Shown: in pieces, positions 17,231 through 26,374 of the stretch | Layout: each line of letters opens with the position of its first letter | Numbering within the stretch: the first letter of the stretch is position 1 | NCBI GenBank assembly: GCA_913065105.1 | Contig: CAJXZZ010000007.1 | Coordinates: 1 to 55,985, forward strand | Direction: 5' to 3' | DNA: 55,985 nt | Origin: an uncultured Gammaproteobacteria bacterium | Lineage (GTDB): Bacteria > Pseudomonadota > Gammaproteobacteria > SZUA-229 | The notes under the pieces: model-generated | Databases searched by the model: none | What the model saw: only the letters and a program-made list of their open reading frames with translations | Told to the model about the DNA's origin: nothing | Program-made: the position numbers and the translations under genes

Positions 17231-18661
17231 CTAAAGCTGGTCTTTATATTCCTGTATTACTTTCTTGAGTTCGAGTTTTGCAGCTTCAAGTCTTTGTTTT
17301 GTAGATGGACTAATGTTTTCCTGCCTTAGCGCGTTGTCATATTGTTGTATTGCAAGTTCAATGTATCCCTCACGCGCATACTGGTCACCTGTGGACTCTA
17401 ATGCAGCGCTGATTTGACCATTGGAGTAATAAGCATTAGCGAGTGCTTTATAGATTATTGCGTAATCATCTGATTGCAGTTGTTTTTTTAGTAAAGGGAT
17501 GCTTTTATCAGGCATCTTATTGTCATTTAATGCGCTGACGTAGGCCATGGTAACGGGTAAGTAGCCAGGATATAGCTTTGCCAGCGAGCTCAGCACTTTT
17601 AATGCATTTTTATCGTCCTGCTTGCTGCTGTATGCTTCAGCCAGCGCAAGTCGCAGCCAGGGGTGTTTATGTTTTTCCCTGCTTTTTTTCAATATTTGTA
17701 TCGCGAGGTCGGCATTTTGTGTGCGAATAGCGGCCAGTGCTTTTTGGTACTGGCCGATGAGCCCGTCACCAACAACTTTATTATCAAGATAATACTCAGG
17801 TTGTTTGCTGATCAGGACAGCCAGACGGGCTTTGGTAAATTGAAAATCAACGGTGTCACTAGGTAACGACTCATTTTTTTCGTTTAATCTGTTTTTTGCT
17901 TCAGAAACACGGTTGCTGCTTAACGGGTGAGTGCGCAGATATTCCATGCCGCCATCTGGGCTTTTGTCCAGAAGAATTTCAAAAAATTCAACCATACCCT
18001 GAGGATTAATGCCGGTATCAGCCAATATGCCAATACCAACACGGTCAGCCTCGTACTCGTTACTGCGGGTGAAGTTGATAGAAGATTGCTGGCTGCCGGC
18101 GAGGCCCGACATGAAAACAGCCTGTCCGGCCTGTGTATCCTGTGAGCCTACCAAGATAGCCGCCAGTAAGGTGGCAATGGTCAATGCTGTTGAATTACCG
18201 GAATTATCAAAAGCACGCGCTAAATGACGTTGTGAGACGTGGGCGATCTCATGCGCCAGCACACTGGCGAGCTGACTTTCATTTTCTGCTTCAAGAATAA
18301 GCTGAGTATGAATACCTATATAAGCAGCAGGTCCGGCAAAAGCATTGATCGATGGTGCTTTAATGATGAAAAAGTGAAATTCATCTCCAGCTGCGTCAGA
18401 GCGTGAGGCCAGGCGCTTGCCGATACTGTTGAGGTAATAGTTTATCTGCAGGTCATCAACGAAGGGCAGGTTTGCCCGCAATGACCGGTAAAAACCCAGA
18501 CCAAGCTGCCGCTCTTCTTTGCTGCTAAAGCTCTCCAGCGTTGGATCGCCCAGGTCAGGCAGGTTGGCATGAGCAATCGTAGTAATAGCCAATGAAAGGC
18601 CGACGCTTAATGCTATACATCTAAATAATGATTTTTTGATTTCAGATGTAGATGTTTTCAT
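17231..18661 (-). CDS. bepA: periplasmic M48 metalloprotease/chaperone BepA-like
   Basis: A 476-residue protein, close to E. coli BepA (487). A signal peptide precedes the M48 domain with the zinc motif in VLAHEIAHVSQRHLA (HExxH about residue 140) and a later glutamate in NEYEADRVGIGIL. The C-terminal half (about 290-470) is made of TPR-like helices. BepA degrades or assists assembly of outer-membrane proteins such as LptD. The gene is 235 bp from soxX on the same strand and is probably a separate unit. Confidence 0.92.
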   Translation of the reverse strand: MKTSTSEIKKSLFRCIALSVGLSLAITTIAHANLPDLGDPTLESFSSKEERQLGLGFYRSLRANLPFVDDLQINYYLNSIGKRLASRSDAAGDEFHFFIIKAPSINAFAGPAAYIGIHTQLILEAENESQLASVLAHEIAHVSQRHLARAFDNSGNSTALTIATLLAAILVGSQDTQAGQAVFMSGLAGSQQSSINFTRSNEYEADRVGIGILADTGINPQGMVEFFEILLDKSPDGGMEYLRTHPLSSNRVSEAKNRLNEKNESLPSDTVDFQFTKARLAVLISKQPEYYLDNKVVGDGLIGQYQKALAAIRTQNADLAIQILKKSREKHKHPWLRLALAEAYSSKQDDKNALKVLSSLAKLYPGYLPVTMAYVSALNDNKMPDKSIPLLKKQLQSDDYAIIYKALANAYYSNGQISAALESTGDQYAREGYIELAIQQYDNALRQENISPSTKQRLEAAKLELKKVIQEYKDQL

Positions 18662-19045
18662 GTGTGAGATTCATAGAGAAACGTAGTTACCAGTTAAGGG
18701 TAGTCATAGTGTTCTTATTTCAGCCGTCCTTAGCTTAATGTGTGGCCAGTTTATCAAATTCAAATAATTTAACAGGTGATCTTTAAGACTATGTGCACAC
18801 GGCAAAGTTGCTTAATTTGGAAATAAATGTATTCATATATAATAATACTCTTATCTTATAATATTAGCGCTTTATTATTTATCTGCAGATTATACGTGTT
18901 TTTTTAGCGTTTTAGCTATAAACCCCAGAGTTTATGGGGCCTGGTTAAAATAGATATTTATGTGATATGCTCAGAACATTGAGGCGTGGGAAAGAAATAA
19001 CAAAATAAAAGGGAATAAAAGTAGCGAAATATCGTCGCAACCTGA

Positions 19046-19074
19046 TTGACACTCAGTCTTTTCTACATTATCGT
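19046..19074 (+). promoter_or_regulatory. candidate promoter for the FadL-type gene
   Basis: A perfect -35 TTGACA (19046-19051) is followed after 17 bp by TATCGT (19069-19074, four of six -10 matches), about 105 bp upstream of the start at 19182. The rest of the 18662-19181 gap is AT-rich with no coding frame, tRNA or clear repeat. Confidence 0.4.
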
Positions 19075-19181
19075 GACAACCACTGAAGGAAACAGTTCAT
19101 TTTTATATTAAATTTATAAAATTCATAACAAGTTTTAAGTCTTTTGGCTTCACACACACCTGCCGTTGGAGGTAGAAAATA

Positions 19182-20558
19182 ATGAGAACAATAGTGAAAA
19201 AATCACTTTTGGCAATTGCAGTTTCAGGCGTAATAATATCGCCTGCCGTTAACGCGACAAACGGTTATTTTGGTCACGGATACAGTACAAAAGAAAAAGG
19301 TCTGGCTGGAGCTGGCACCGCCTATTCTCAGGATGCAATGGCAGCAGCGACCAATCCGGCCGGTATGGCATTTGTAGGTGGCCGTATGGATATCGGTTTA
19401 GCATTATTTAGCCCATCACCACGTAGTTATACAGTAACTGGTACTCCACATGCTCCTGAGGGTCCAGGTGGGACTTATCCTTTTGGCAGTATGATTAATG
19501 CTCAACCTGGTGTTGAAGTTGAAAGTGATAATGATCTTTTCATGATTCCTCACTTTGCTTATAACTGGCAAGCAGACGATGTCAGCACGATAGGTGTTAG
19601 TGTTTATGGTAACGGTGGCATGAATACAGAATATCCTGCAGCATCGACGCCATTTGAAGCGGGTACCTTTGGAGCTGGCACCACTGGTATTAATCTGTCA
19701 CAGTTATTTGTTAACGTTAGTTTTGCGAAAAAAATGAATGCTAATAATGCATTTGGCGCGAGTATTATCGTGGTCGGTCAGCAGTTTTCAGCGCAAGGTC
19801 TAGAGAATTTTACTCCATTTTCTAGCGATCCAAGTAGCCTGTCAGGCAATAAAAAATCAACTTCTTATGGTGCCGGTTTTAAATTCGGTTATCAGGGTGA
19901 AGTCTATAAAGGTATTCGTTTAGGTGCGGCTTATCAGTCAAAAATGTCGATGTCATCATTTGATGAATATGCCGGTTTGTTTGCTGAAGGTGGAGATTTT
20001 GATATTCCATCAACCTATAACATAGGTGCTTCATTCGATGTGGGCAAAAGCGGTGTAATCGTGGCTGACGTTCAGCAGATTAATTACAGTGAAATTGCTT
20101 CTATCGCTAACCCTATCAATAATCTGTTCACCGGTTGTTTGCCTGGTGGTTTCCCCGGTAATCCAGGGCCTGGCGGCATGGGTGCGGGTTGTTTAGGTGG
20201 CGCTGATGGCGGTGGTTTCGGCTGGGAAGATATGACTATTTTCAAAATAGGCTATCAAATGGATATCGGTAAGAAAAATACTATCCGCGTAGGTTACAGC
20301 CATGCTGAGCAACCGATTCCAGAATCTGAGACCCTGTTTAATACATTAGCACCAGCTGTAATTGAAGATCACATTACTGCAGGCTGGACGCTGAAAGTGG
20401 GAACTGATATGGAATTTAATCTTGCTGGTATGTATGCACCAAGTAATTCTGTAAAAGGTCCTAATCCAGCTGATGGTGGTGAGGCAAATGGTGGTACAGA
20501 CATAGCAATTGAGATGTCTCAGTATGAAGTTCAGGCAGGATGGGCCTGGAAATACTGA
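19182..20558 (+). CDS. FadL/OmpP1/TodX-family outer-membrane transport protein
   Basis: A 458-residue outer-membrane beta-barrel. The signal peptide ends near VNA, and the mature N-terminus TNGYFGHGYSTKEKGLAGAG is the conserved FadL family opening that forms the hatch. The DAMAAATNPAGMA motif follows. The C-terminus ends in an aromatic-rich strand (QYEVQAGWAWKY). Members pass long-chain fatty acids or other hydrophobic molecules; the substrate here is unknown. A Gly/Pro-rich loop around residues 320-347 is an unusual low-complexity insertion. GGAGG lies about 10 bases before the ATG, and a terminator follows 29 bp after the stop. Confidence 0.92.
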   Translation: MRTIVKKSLLAIAVSGVIISPAVNATNGYFGHGYSTKEKGLAGAGTAYSQDAMAAATNPAGMAFVGGRMDIGLALFSPSPRSYTVTGTPHAPEGPGGTYPFGSMINAQPGVEVESDNDLFMIPHFAYNWQADDVSTIGVSVYGNGGMNTEYPAASTPFEAGTFGAGTTGINLSQLFVNVSFAKKMNANNAFGASIIVVGQQFSAQGLENFTPFSSDPSSLSGNKKSTSYGAGFKFGYQGEVYKGIRLGAAYQSKMSMSSFDEYAGLFAEGGDFDIPSTYNIGASFDVGKSGVIVADVQQINYSEIASIANPINNLFTGCLPGGFPGNPGPGGMGAGCLGGADGGGFGWEDMTIFKIGYQMDIGKKNTIRVGYSHAEQPIPESETLFNTLAPAVIEDHITAGWTLKVGTDMEFNLAGMYAPSNSVKGPNPADGGEANGGTDIAIEMSQYEVQAGWAWKY

Positions 20559-20586
20559 GTTAGTCTTTTCAAAGCATGATAAAAGG

Positions 20587-20610
20587 AGGCCCCGGACGGG
20601 GTCTTTTTTT
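20587..20610 (+). terminator. Rho-independent terminator after the FadL-type gene
   Basis: AGGCCCC (20587-20593) pairs with GGGGTCT (20598-20604) around a GGAC loop, and a run of T follows. Confidence 0.88.
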
Positions 20611-20696
20611 ATTAATTTATATTCGACTTTATGCTTAATGAATGAGACATGAGGCTAAAAGAAGATAATTTAGAAAAATTTTGGAGTGAAAATAAC

Positions 20697-21626
20697 ATGA
20701 TAAAATTTAGTGGAAAGATACTTGTGGTTGTAGCAGTCGCTATGATGAGTTTGACATCAATGGTGGCAAATGCTGCCACTGAGATGAAACCCTTTGTTTT
20801 AGCTTCAACGAGTACCGGCGCGGTTGCCGATAAAGTGGCTGGCGTTAAAAAGTCTTTAACAGATAATGGTTTTGAGGTGGTAGGTGAATACTCACCCTAT
20901 GAAACTGCACACATTATAATCGTTACCAACAATACTTTGAAAAAAGCGGCTGGTTCTCATGAGCGCGCCGGTTATGTTGCGGGTCAACGTGTTGCGATTA
21001 CAAAAGTGGGTGATCAGCTTCAAATCACATATACAAACCCGGTTTACATGGCTGCTGCTTACCACGTAAAAGTGGATGTCTCTTCTGTTTCTGATGCATT
21101 AAAAACTGCCTTAGGCGCAATTAAAGAGTACGGTCCGGCAGTAGGTCTGGATGCTGATGAGCTTGAGAGTTATCACTATACCTTTGGTATGGAGTATTTT
21201 GACGAGCCCTACGACCTGGTTGAATATGACAGCTATGAACAAGCGGTTGCTGCTGTGGAAAAAGGACTGGCTGCTAAAGTTGGCGGTGCAACGAAGGTTT
21301 ACCGTATTGATATTCCCGGTAAAAAACAAACTTTGTTTGGCGTTGCTTTATCATCTGAAAGCACAGGTAACAAATATATGGATGATTCGTTCATCATGAA
21401 TGAGATCGATTTTAAAGAGACGCGTTCTACAGCACATCTTCCATATGATCTTTTGGTAACTGGCGAAGAGGTTGAGGCGTTACATGCCCGTTTCCGTATT
21501 GCGGTTAACTTCCCTGATCTCAGTATGATGGGTTCTAACAGCTTTATGAATATTATGCCTTCACCTGATGCGATTAAAGCTGCATTAACAAAAGCTACAG
21601 GTGGTAAAATAGAAGAAGAATTCTAA
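20697..21626 (+). CDS. exported DUF302-like protein of unknown function
   Basis: The ATG at 20697 (GGAG at 20682-20685) gives 309 residues with a signal peptide ending near VANAAT; an earlier in-frame ATG at 20649 would bury that signal. After it, residues about 30-130 resemble a DUF302 fold (AGVKKSLTDNGFEVVGEYS, AHIIIVTNNTLKKAA, RVAITKVGDQLQITYTNP). A second, related-looking half follows (ALGAIKEYGPAVG; LPYDLLVTGEEVEALHARFRI). No heme, metal or catalytic motif is obvious. It lies between terminators at 20587 and 21647 and is therefore probably its own transcript. Function unknown. Confidence 0.75.
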   Translation: MIKFSGKILVVVAVAMMSLTSMVANAATEMKPFVLASTSTGAVADKVAGVKKSLTDNGFEVVGEYSPYETAHIIIVTNNTLKKAAGSHERAGYVAGQRVAITKVGDQLQITYTNPVYMAAAYHVKVDVSSVSDALKTALGAIKEYGPAVGLDADELESYHYTFGMEYFDEPYDLVEYDSYEQAVAAVEKGLAAKVGGATKVYRIDIPGKKQTLFGVALSSESTGNKYMDDSFIMNEIDFKETRSTAHLPYDLLVTGEEVEALHARFRIAVNFPDLSMMGSNSFMNIMPSPDAIKAALTKATGGKIEEEF

Positions 21627-21646
21627 TTTAATTTTAGAAAATGTTG

Positions 21647-21676
21647 AAAAACCCGGTTATTGCCGGGTTTTTTTTG
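21647..21676 (+). terminator. Rho-independent terminator
   Basis: CCCGG (21652-21656) and CCGGG (21663-21667) form a short GC stem flanked by an A run and a long T run, 25 bp after the DUF302-like stop. Confidence 0.88.
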
Positions 21677-21734
21677 CCCCAATATTTTTGTGAAGTAATA
21701 ACTGGAGGTGCTCTAAAATATAATCCAGAAAGTT

Positions 21735-21776
21735 ATGACTAACATTGTAGGTATTGTTACTTGCAGCGAATACTAA
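21735..21776 (+). CDS. candidate ilvI leader peptide (13 residues, Ile/Val-rich)
   Basis: ATG at 21735 opens MTNIVGIVTCSEY then TAA. Four of thirteen codons are Ile or Val, in the run I-V-G-I-V, which are products of this pathway. A TATAAT at 21719-21724 lies 10 bases before the ATG, so a transcript starting from it would be almost leaderless; no Shine-Dalgarno is seen at a normal distance. A six-base-pair hairpin (AACCGT 21803-21808 with ACGGTT 21818-21823) and a terminator (21853-21881) follow before ilvI. Together these fit transcription attenuation, but a 13-codon frame can occur by chance. Confidence 0.5.
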   Translation: MTNIVGIVTCSEY

Positions 21777-21852
21777 TAAATTGTTCGTGAAATTTGCTGG
21801 ATAACCGTTTAGAATGCACGGTTCGCCTAGCAGGTAGAGAATTTTAGAACAT

Positions 21853-21881
21853 AAAAAGCCCGTTTTTTGTAAGGCTTTTTT
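21853..21881 (+). terminator. terminator/attenuator just upstream of ilvI
   Basis: AAAAAGCC (21853-21860) pairs with GGCTTTTT (21873-21880), with a T run at the end, only 27 bases before the ilvI start. No gene ends here, so its position favours an attenuator over an ordinary terminator. Confidence 0.65.
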
Positions 21882-21908
21882 GCAAATTAAAGAGAGATTG
21901 GTATAACC

Positions 21909-23603
21909 GTGGAATTAACTGGCGCAGAGATTATCATTGAATGCCTGAAAGCCGAGGGTGTTGATTATGTATTTGGTTACCCGGGTGGTGCCGTATTGCA
22001 TATTTATGATGCTTTTTATAAGCAGGATGATGTGCAGCACATACTTGTTCGTCATGAACAGGGTGCAACGCATGCGGCTGATGGTTATGCCAGAGCAACC
22101 GGTAAACCTGGCATAGTGCTTGTTACCTCGGGTCCAGGAGCAACCAATGCGGTAACCGGTATTGCTACTGCATATATGGATTCAATTCCAATGATTGTTA
22201 TCACCGGTCAGGTTCCTAAGCATCTGATAGGTAATGATGCTTTTCAGGAAGTTGATTCTGTAGGTATTACTCGTCCGATTGTTAAACACAACTTTTTGAT
22301 CAACGACGTTAATGACATCGCTGAGACATTTAAAAAAGCATTTTATGTTGCAACGACGGGTCGTCCCGGCCCTGTGGTTATTGATATACCAAAAGATATT
22401 ACGGCTGAAAAAATTGCGTTTGAATATCCTGCTGAAATCAAAATGCGTTCATATAATCCAACGGTTATAGGTGATGATGAACAAATAAGACGTGCCGTGG
22501 ATCTTATGCTAAAAGCCGAGCGACCAATGATCTATACCGGCGGCGGTGTGATAATAGGCAATGGCTCGGAGCAGTTAAGAACATTCACGCGCTCATTAGG
22601 TTACCCCATTACGCAGACATTAATGGGTTTGGGCGCATTTCCTGCGAGTGACCCATTGTCGCTTGGCATGTTAGGCATGCACGGAACCTATGAAGCCAAT
22701 ATGGGTATGCACCACAGTGATTTGTTAATTGCGATAGGTGCGCGTTTTGATGATCGCGTGACAGGTGCACTGGAAAAATTCTGTCCGGATGCAAAAATTA
22801 TTCATATCGATGTTGATCCGGCCTCTATCTCGAAAAATGTAAAAGTTGATGTGCCTATCGTAGGTGAAGTTGCGCCGGTACTGGATACTATTAATGCACT
22901 ATTGAGTAAATCAGCTGAGCAGACAAATAAAGCGGCGCTTGAAAAATGGTGGGCGCAAATTAATGAGTGGCGTGCGCAGGATTGTCTTAAATACGATCGC
23001 GATAGTGAAATCATCAAACCGCAATATGTTGTTGAAGAGTTGCACAAGATAACCAATGGCGACGCATTTATTACTTCTGACGTTGGTCAACACCAGATGT
23101 TTGCTGCGCAATATTACGGTTTTGATAAACCGCGACGATGGATTAATTCTGGCGGCCTGGGGACCATGGGTTTCGGTCTGCCTGCTGCGATGGGTGTGCA
23201 ACTGGCGTATCCCGATGAAACTGTCGCCTGTATTACGGGTGAATCGAGTATTCAAATGTGTATACAGGAATTATCGACCTGTAAGCAGTATGGATTGCCA
23301 GTAAAAATTATTAACCTGAATAACGGTTATATGGGGATGGTGAGACAGTGGCAGGAGTTCTTTTATGAGAAACGTTATGCCATGTCTTATTTTGACGCAT
23401 TACCCGACTTTGTAGCATTGGCTGAAAGTTATGGTCACGTCGGTATCAAGGTAGAAAAGACTGCAGACGTACGTCCAGCACTAGAAGAAGCATTCAAACA
23501 AAAAGATCGCCTGGTATTTCTTGATTTTATTACCGATCGAGAAGAAAACGTTTATCCGATGATTCCGACCGGCGCCGGTTTGAATGAAATGATTTTGGTG
23601 TAG
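21909..23603 (+). CDS. ilvI: acetolactate synthase large (catalytic) subunit
   Basis: A 564-residue ThDP-dependent enzyme that makes acetolactate or acetohydroxybutyrate, the first common step to valine, leucine and isoleucine. Landmarks: GYPGGAVLHIYD (residue 24 on), the activating Glu in VRHEQGATHAADGYARATG, the central FAD-type domain (IYTGGGVIIGNG), and the ThDP-binding segment near GESSIQ...LNNGYMGMVRQWQ. The start is GTG at 21909. The small subunit gene follows directly and the pair forms the holoenzyme. Confidence 0.97.
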   Translation: MELTGAEIIIECLKAEGVDYVFGYPGGAVLHIYDAFYKQDDVQHILVRHEQGATHAADGYARATGKPGIVLVTSGPGATNAVTGIATAYMDSIPMIVITGQVPKHLIGNDAFQEVDSVGITRPIVKHNFLINDVNDIAETFKKAFYVATTGRPGPVVIDIPKDITAEKIAFEYPAEIKMRSYNPTVIGDDEQIRRAVDLMLKAERPMIYTGGGVIIGNGSEQLRTFTRSLGYPITQTLMGLGAFPASDPLSLGMLGMHGTYEANMGMHHSDLLIAIGARFDDRVTGALEKFCPDAKIIHIDVDPASISKNVKVDVPIVGEVAPVLDTINALLSKSAEQTNKAALEKWWAQINEWRAQDCLKYDRDSEIIKPQYVVEELHKITNGDAFITSDVGQHQMFAAQYYGFDKPRRWINSGGLGTMGFGLPAAMGVQLAYPDETVACITGESSIQMCIQELSTCKQYGLPVKIINLNNGYMGMVRQWQEFFYEKRYAMSYFDALPDFVALAESYGHVGIKVEKTADVRPALEEAFKQKDRLVFLDFITDREENVYPMIPTGAGLNEMILV

Positions 23604-23644
23604 CTATCATGGTATACGAACTAGACAATAGTGAAGCGGTAGAG

Positions 23645-24133
23645 ATGAAACATATTATCTCTATATTGTTAGAAAATGAAGCAGGCGCGCTGTCACGTGT
23701 CGCCGGTTTATTTTCTGCTCGTGCCTATAACATTGAATCATTAACGGTGGCGCCAACTGATGACCCATCTTTGTCGCGAATGACATTAGTGACAACGGGT
23801 ACTGATGAAATTGTTGAACAGGTGTGTAAGCAGCTTAATAAACTGGTCGATGTCGTAAGACTGGTTAATCTGACTGACGATGTTCATGTCGAACGTGAAC
23901 TGATTCTGATTAAAGTCAAAGCAGAAAACGAGCAGCGTGATGAAGTTAAACGCATAGTGGATATTTTTCATGGTCATGTTATCGACAGCTCAGATACTAC
24001 CTATACATTGGAAGTGACGGGTGATAGTGAAAAAATCGATGCAGTATTAAAAGCGTTAGAGGGAATGACTATTATAGAGGTAGTTCGTTCCGGCCAGCTG
24101 GGCATGGGCCGCGGTGCCAAAGGTATTATGTAG
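23645..24133 (+). CDS. ilvH: acetolactate synthase small (regulatory) subunit
   Basis: A 162-residue regulatory subunit with an N-terminal ACT domain (ISILLENEAGALSRVAGLFS, then NIESLTVAPTDDPSLSRMT) that confers valine feedback inhibition, and the ALS_ss C-terminal domain ending RSGQLGMGRG. I chose the ATG at 23645 because IlvH/IlvN proteins begin with M-(R/K)-H-I-I-S; the upstream in-frame ATG at 23609 would add 12 residues. Neither has a strong ribosome binding site. Confidence 0.93.
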   Translation: MKHIISILLENEAGALSRVAGLFSARAYNIESLTVAPTDDPSLSRMTLVTTGTDEIVEQVCKQLNKLVDVVRLVNLTDDVHVERELILIKVKAENEQRDEVKRIVDIFHGHVIDSSDTTYTLEVTGDSEKIDAVLKALEGMTIIEVVRSGQLGMGRGAKGIM

Positions 24134-24213
24134 GCCAAGATAAACGAAAACCGTCCTGCCGTACCATACAGGCAATAACAACAGACATTTAAATTAAAAC
24201 ATTTACGGGTTAA

Positions 24214-25236
<1,023 letters not shown>

Positions 25237-25256
25237 TATCGGCATATCTGTTGAAT

Positions 25257-25286
25257 AAAAAAAGGGCTGTATAGCCCTTTTTTTTT
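25257..25286 (+). terminator. Rho-independent terminator after ilvC
   Basis: AAAGGGCT (25261-25268), loop GTAT, AGCCCTTT (25273-25280), with flanking A and T runs. Confidence 0.93.
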
Positions 25287-25324
25287 GTTAGACGATACAG
25301 CAAGACTAGGCTATCCTTAACACT

Positions 25325-26092
25325 ATGGAAACTCCTGAAGAACAACCAACTAAAAAACGCAGTCGTGGCATCTATCTGCTGCCTAACCTGATCACAACCG
25401 CAGGATTATTTGCCGGTTTCTATGGCATCGTCGCGGCGACCCAGGGTAAGTTTGAGCAGGCTGCGGTGGCCATTTTTATCGCTATGATCCTGGACGCGCT
25501 CGATGGCCGGGTAGCTCGCATGACTAATACACAGACCGAGTTTGGCGCAGAATACGATAGTCTCGCCGATATGGGTTCATTTGGTCTGGCGCCTGCGCTG
25601 GTGATGTATGAATGGTCCTTGTCTTCACTGGTTAATGTGAGTTTTACTTTCGGCAAACTAGGCTGGCTGGCGGCTTTTTTATATGTGGCCTCAGCTGCAT
25701 TACGGCTTGCACGTTTTAATACCAGGGCAAGCAATACTGATAAACGTTATTTTCAGGGGCTGCCCAGTCCAGCGGCTGCAGCCGTGGTGGTGGGTTTTGT
25801 CTGGGCCTGTTTTGATAATGGCATTGCCGGTGATGCAGTAGCGATGATCTCTTTACCTATTATCGTATTTTCTGGCGTGATGATGGTGAGCAACGTTTCT
25901 TATTACAGTTTTAAGGATGTTGATTTTCATAATAAAGTACCCTTTATGGCGATGTTAGCAGTAGTGATGATTTTTGTGTTTGCCTCGATTGATCCGCCTA
26001 TTGCTCTATTTGGCTGTTTTATGCTTTATGCCTTATCTGGACCAGTGTTAAGTATTTTGCGACGGTTTAGAAAACGCGGAAAGGCAGAATAA
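25325..26092 (+). CDS. pssA: CDP-diacylglycerol--serine O-phosphatidyltransferase
   Basis: A 255-residue multi-spanning inner-membrane enzyme making phosphatidylserine, the precursor of phosphatidylethanolamine. The CDP-alcohol phosphotransferase signature D-G-x2-A-R-x8-G-x3-D-x3-D is complete in DALDGRVARM followed by EFGAEYDSLADM. The N-terminus RGIYLLPNLITTAGLFAGF is the usual first helix. pssA beside ilvC and leuA is a common arrangement in this class. It has its own position after the ilvC terminator. Confidence 0.96.
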   Translation: METPEEQPTKKRSRGIYLLPNLITTAGLFAGFYGIVAATQGKFEQAAVAIFIAMILDALDGRVARMTNTQTEFGAEYDSLADMGSFGLAPALVMYEWSLSSLVNVSFTFGKLGWLAAFLYVASAALRLARFNTRASNTDKRYFQGLPSPAAAAVVVGFVWACFDNGIAGDAVAMISLPIIVFSGVMMVSNVSYYSFKDVDFHNKVPFMAMLAVVMIFVFASIDPPIALFGCFMLYALSGPVLSILRRFRKRGKAE

Positions 26093-26146
26093 AGAAAATT
26101 TTTTTTACCGCGCATCTATAGTAAGCGTTTTTTAGTTTTTCAGAGC

Positions 26147-26175
26147 TTGAATAATTATCATCAACTCGTTATAGT
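26147..26175 (+). promoter_or_regulatory. candidate leuA promoter
   Basis: TTGAAT (26147-26152), 17 bp, then TATAGT (26170-26175). The predicted start of transcription falls at about 26181-26183, only a few bases before the leader-peptide ATG at 26186. Confidence 0.55.
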
Positions 26176-26185
26176 ATTCCCAGTC

Positions 26186-26293
26186 ATGAAATATTTAGCA
26201 CCACAGAGCATTACAAACGAGCACACTTCTAATGTGCCTGCTCTGGCTGTGGTCTTGCCATTCCTGTTAGACTCTCTGCTCCTCCTGCCCTAG
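26186..26293 (+). CDS. leuA leader peptide (35 residues, leucine-rich)
   Basis: ATG at 26186 opens a 35-codon frame ending at TAG 26293. The C-terminal half reads ALAVVLPFLLDSLLLLP: nine of the 35 codons are Leu, including four in a row (CTG CTC CTC CTG) just before the final Pro and stop. This is what a leucine-sensing leader peptide looks like, placed between a promoter and leuA. CTCCTC in the Leu-codon run can pair with GAGGAG in GGCGAGGAG downstream (with an additional GCC/GGC pairing), so ribosome position could change the fold. No run of T follows any hairpin before leuA, so the output may be translational or a different form of attenuation. Confidence 0.75.
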   Translation: MKYLAPQSITNEHTSNVPALAVVLPFLLDSLLLLP

Positions 26294-26374
26294 GGCGGAT
26301 AAATGATTCCTGGCGAGGAGAATACGCACTCAAAAGATGTACCCCTATTGAAATTTTGATTTGAAGGTCAAGTC

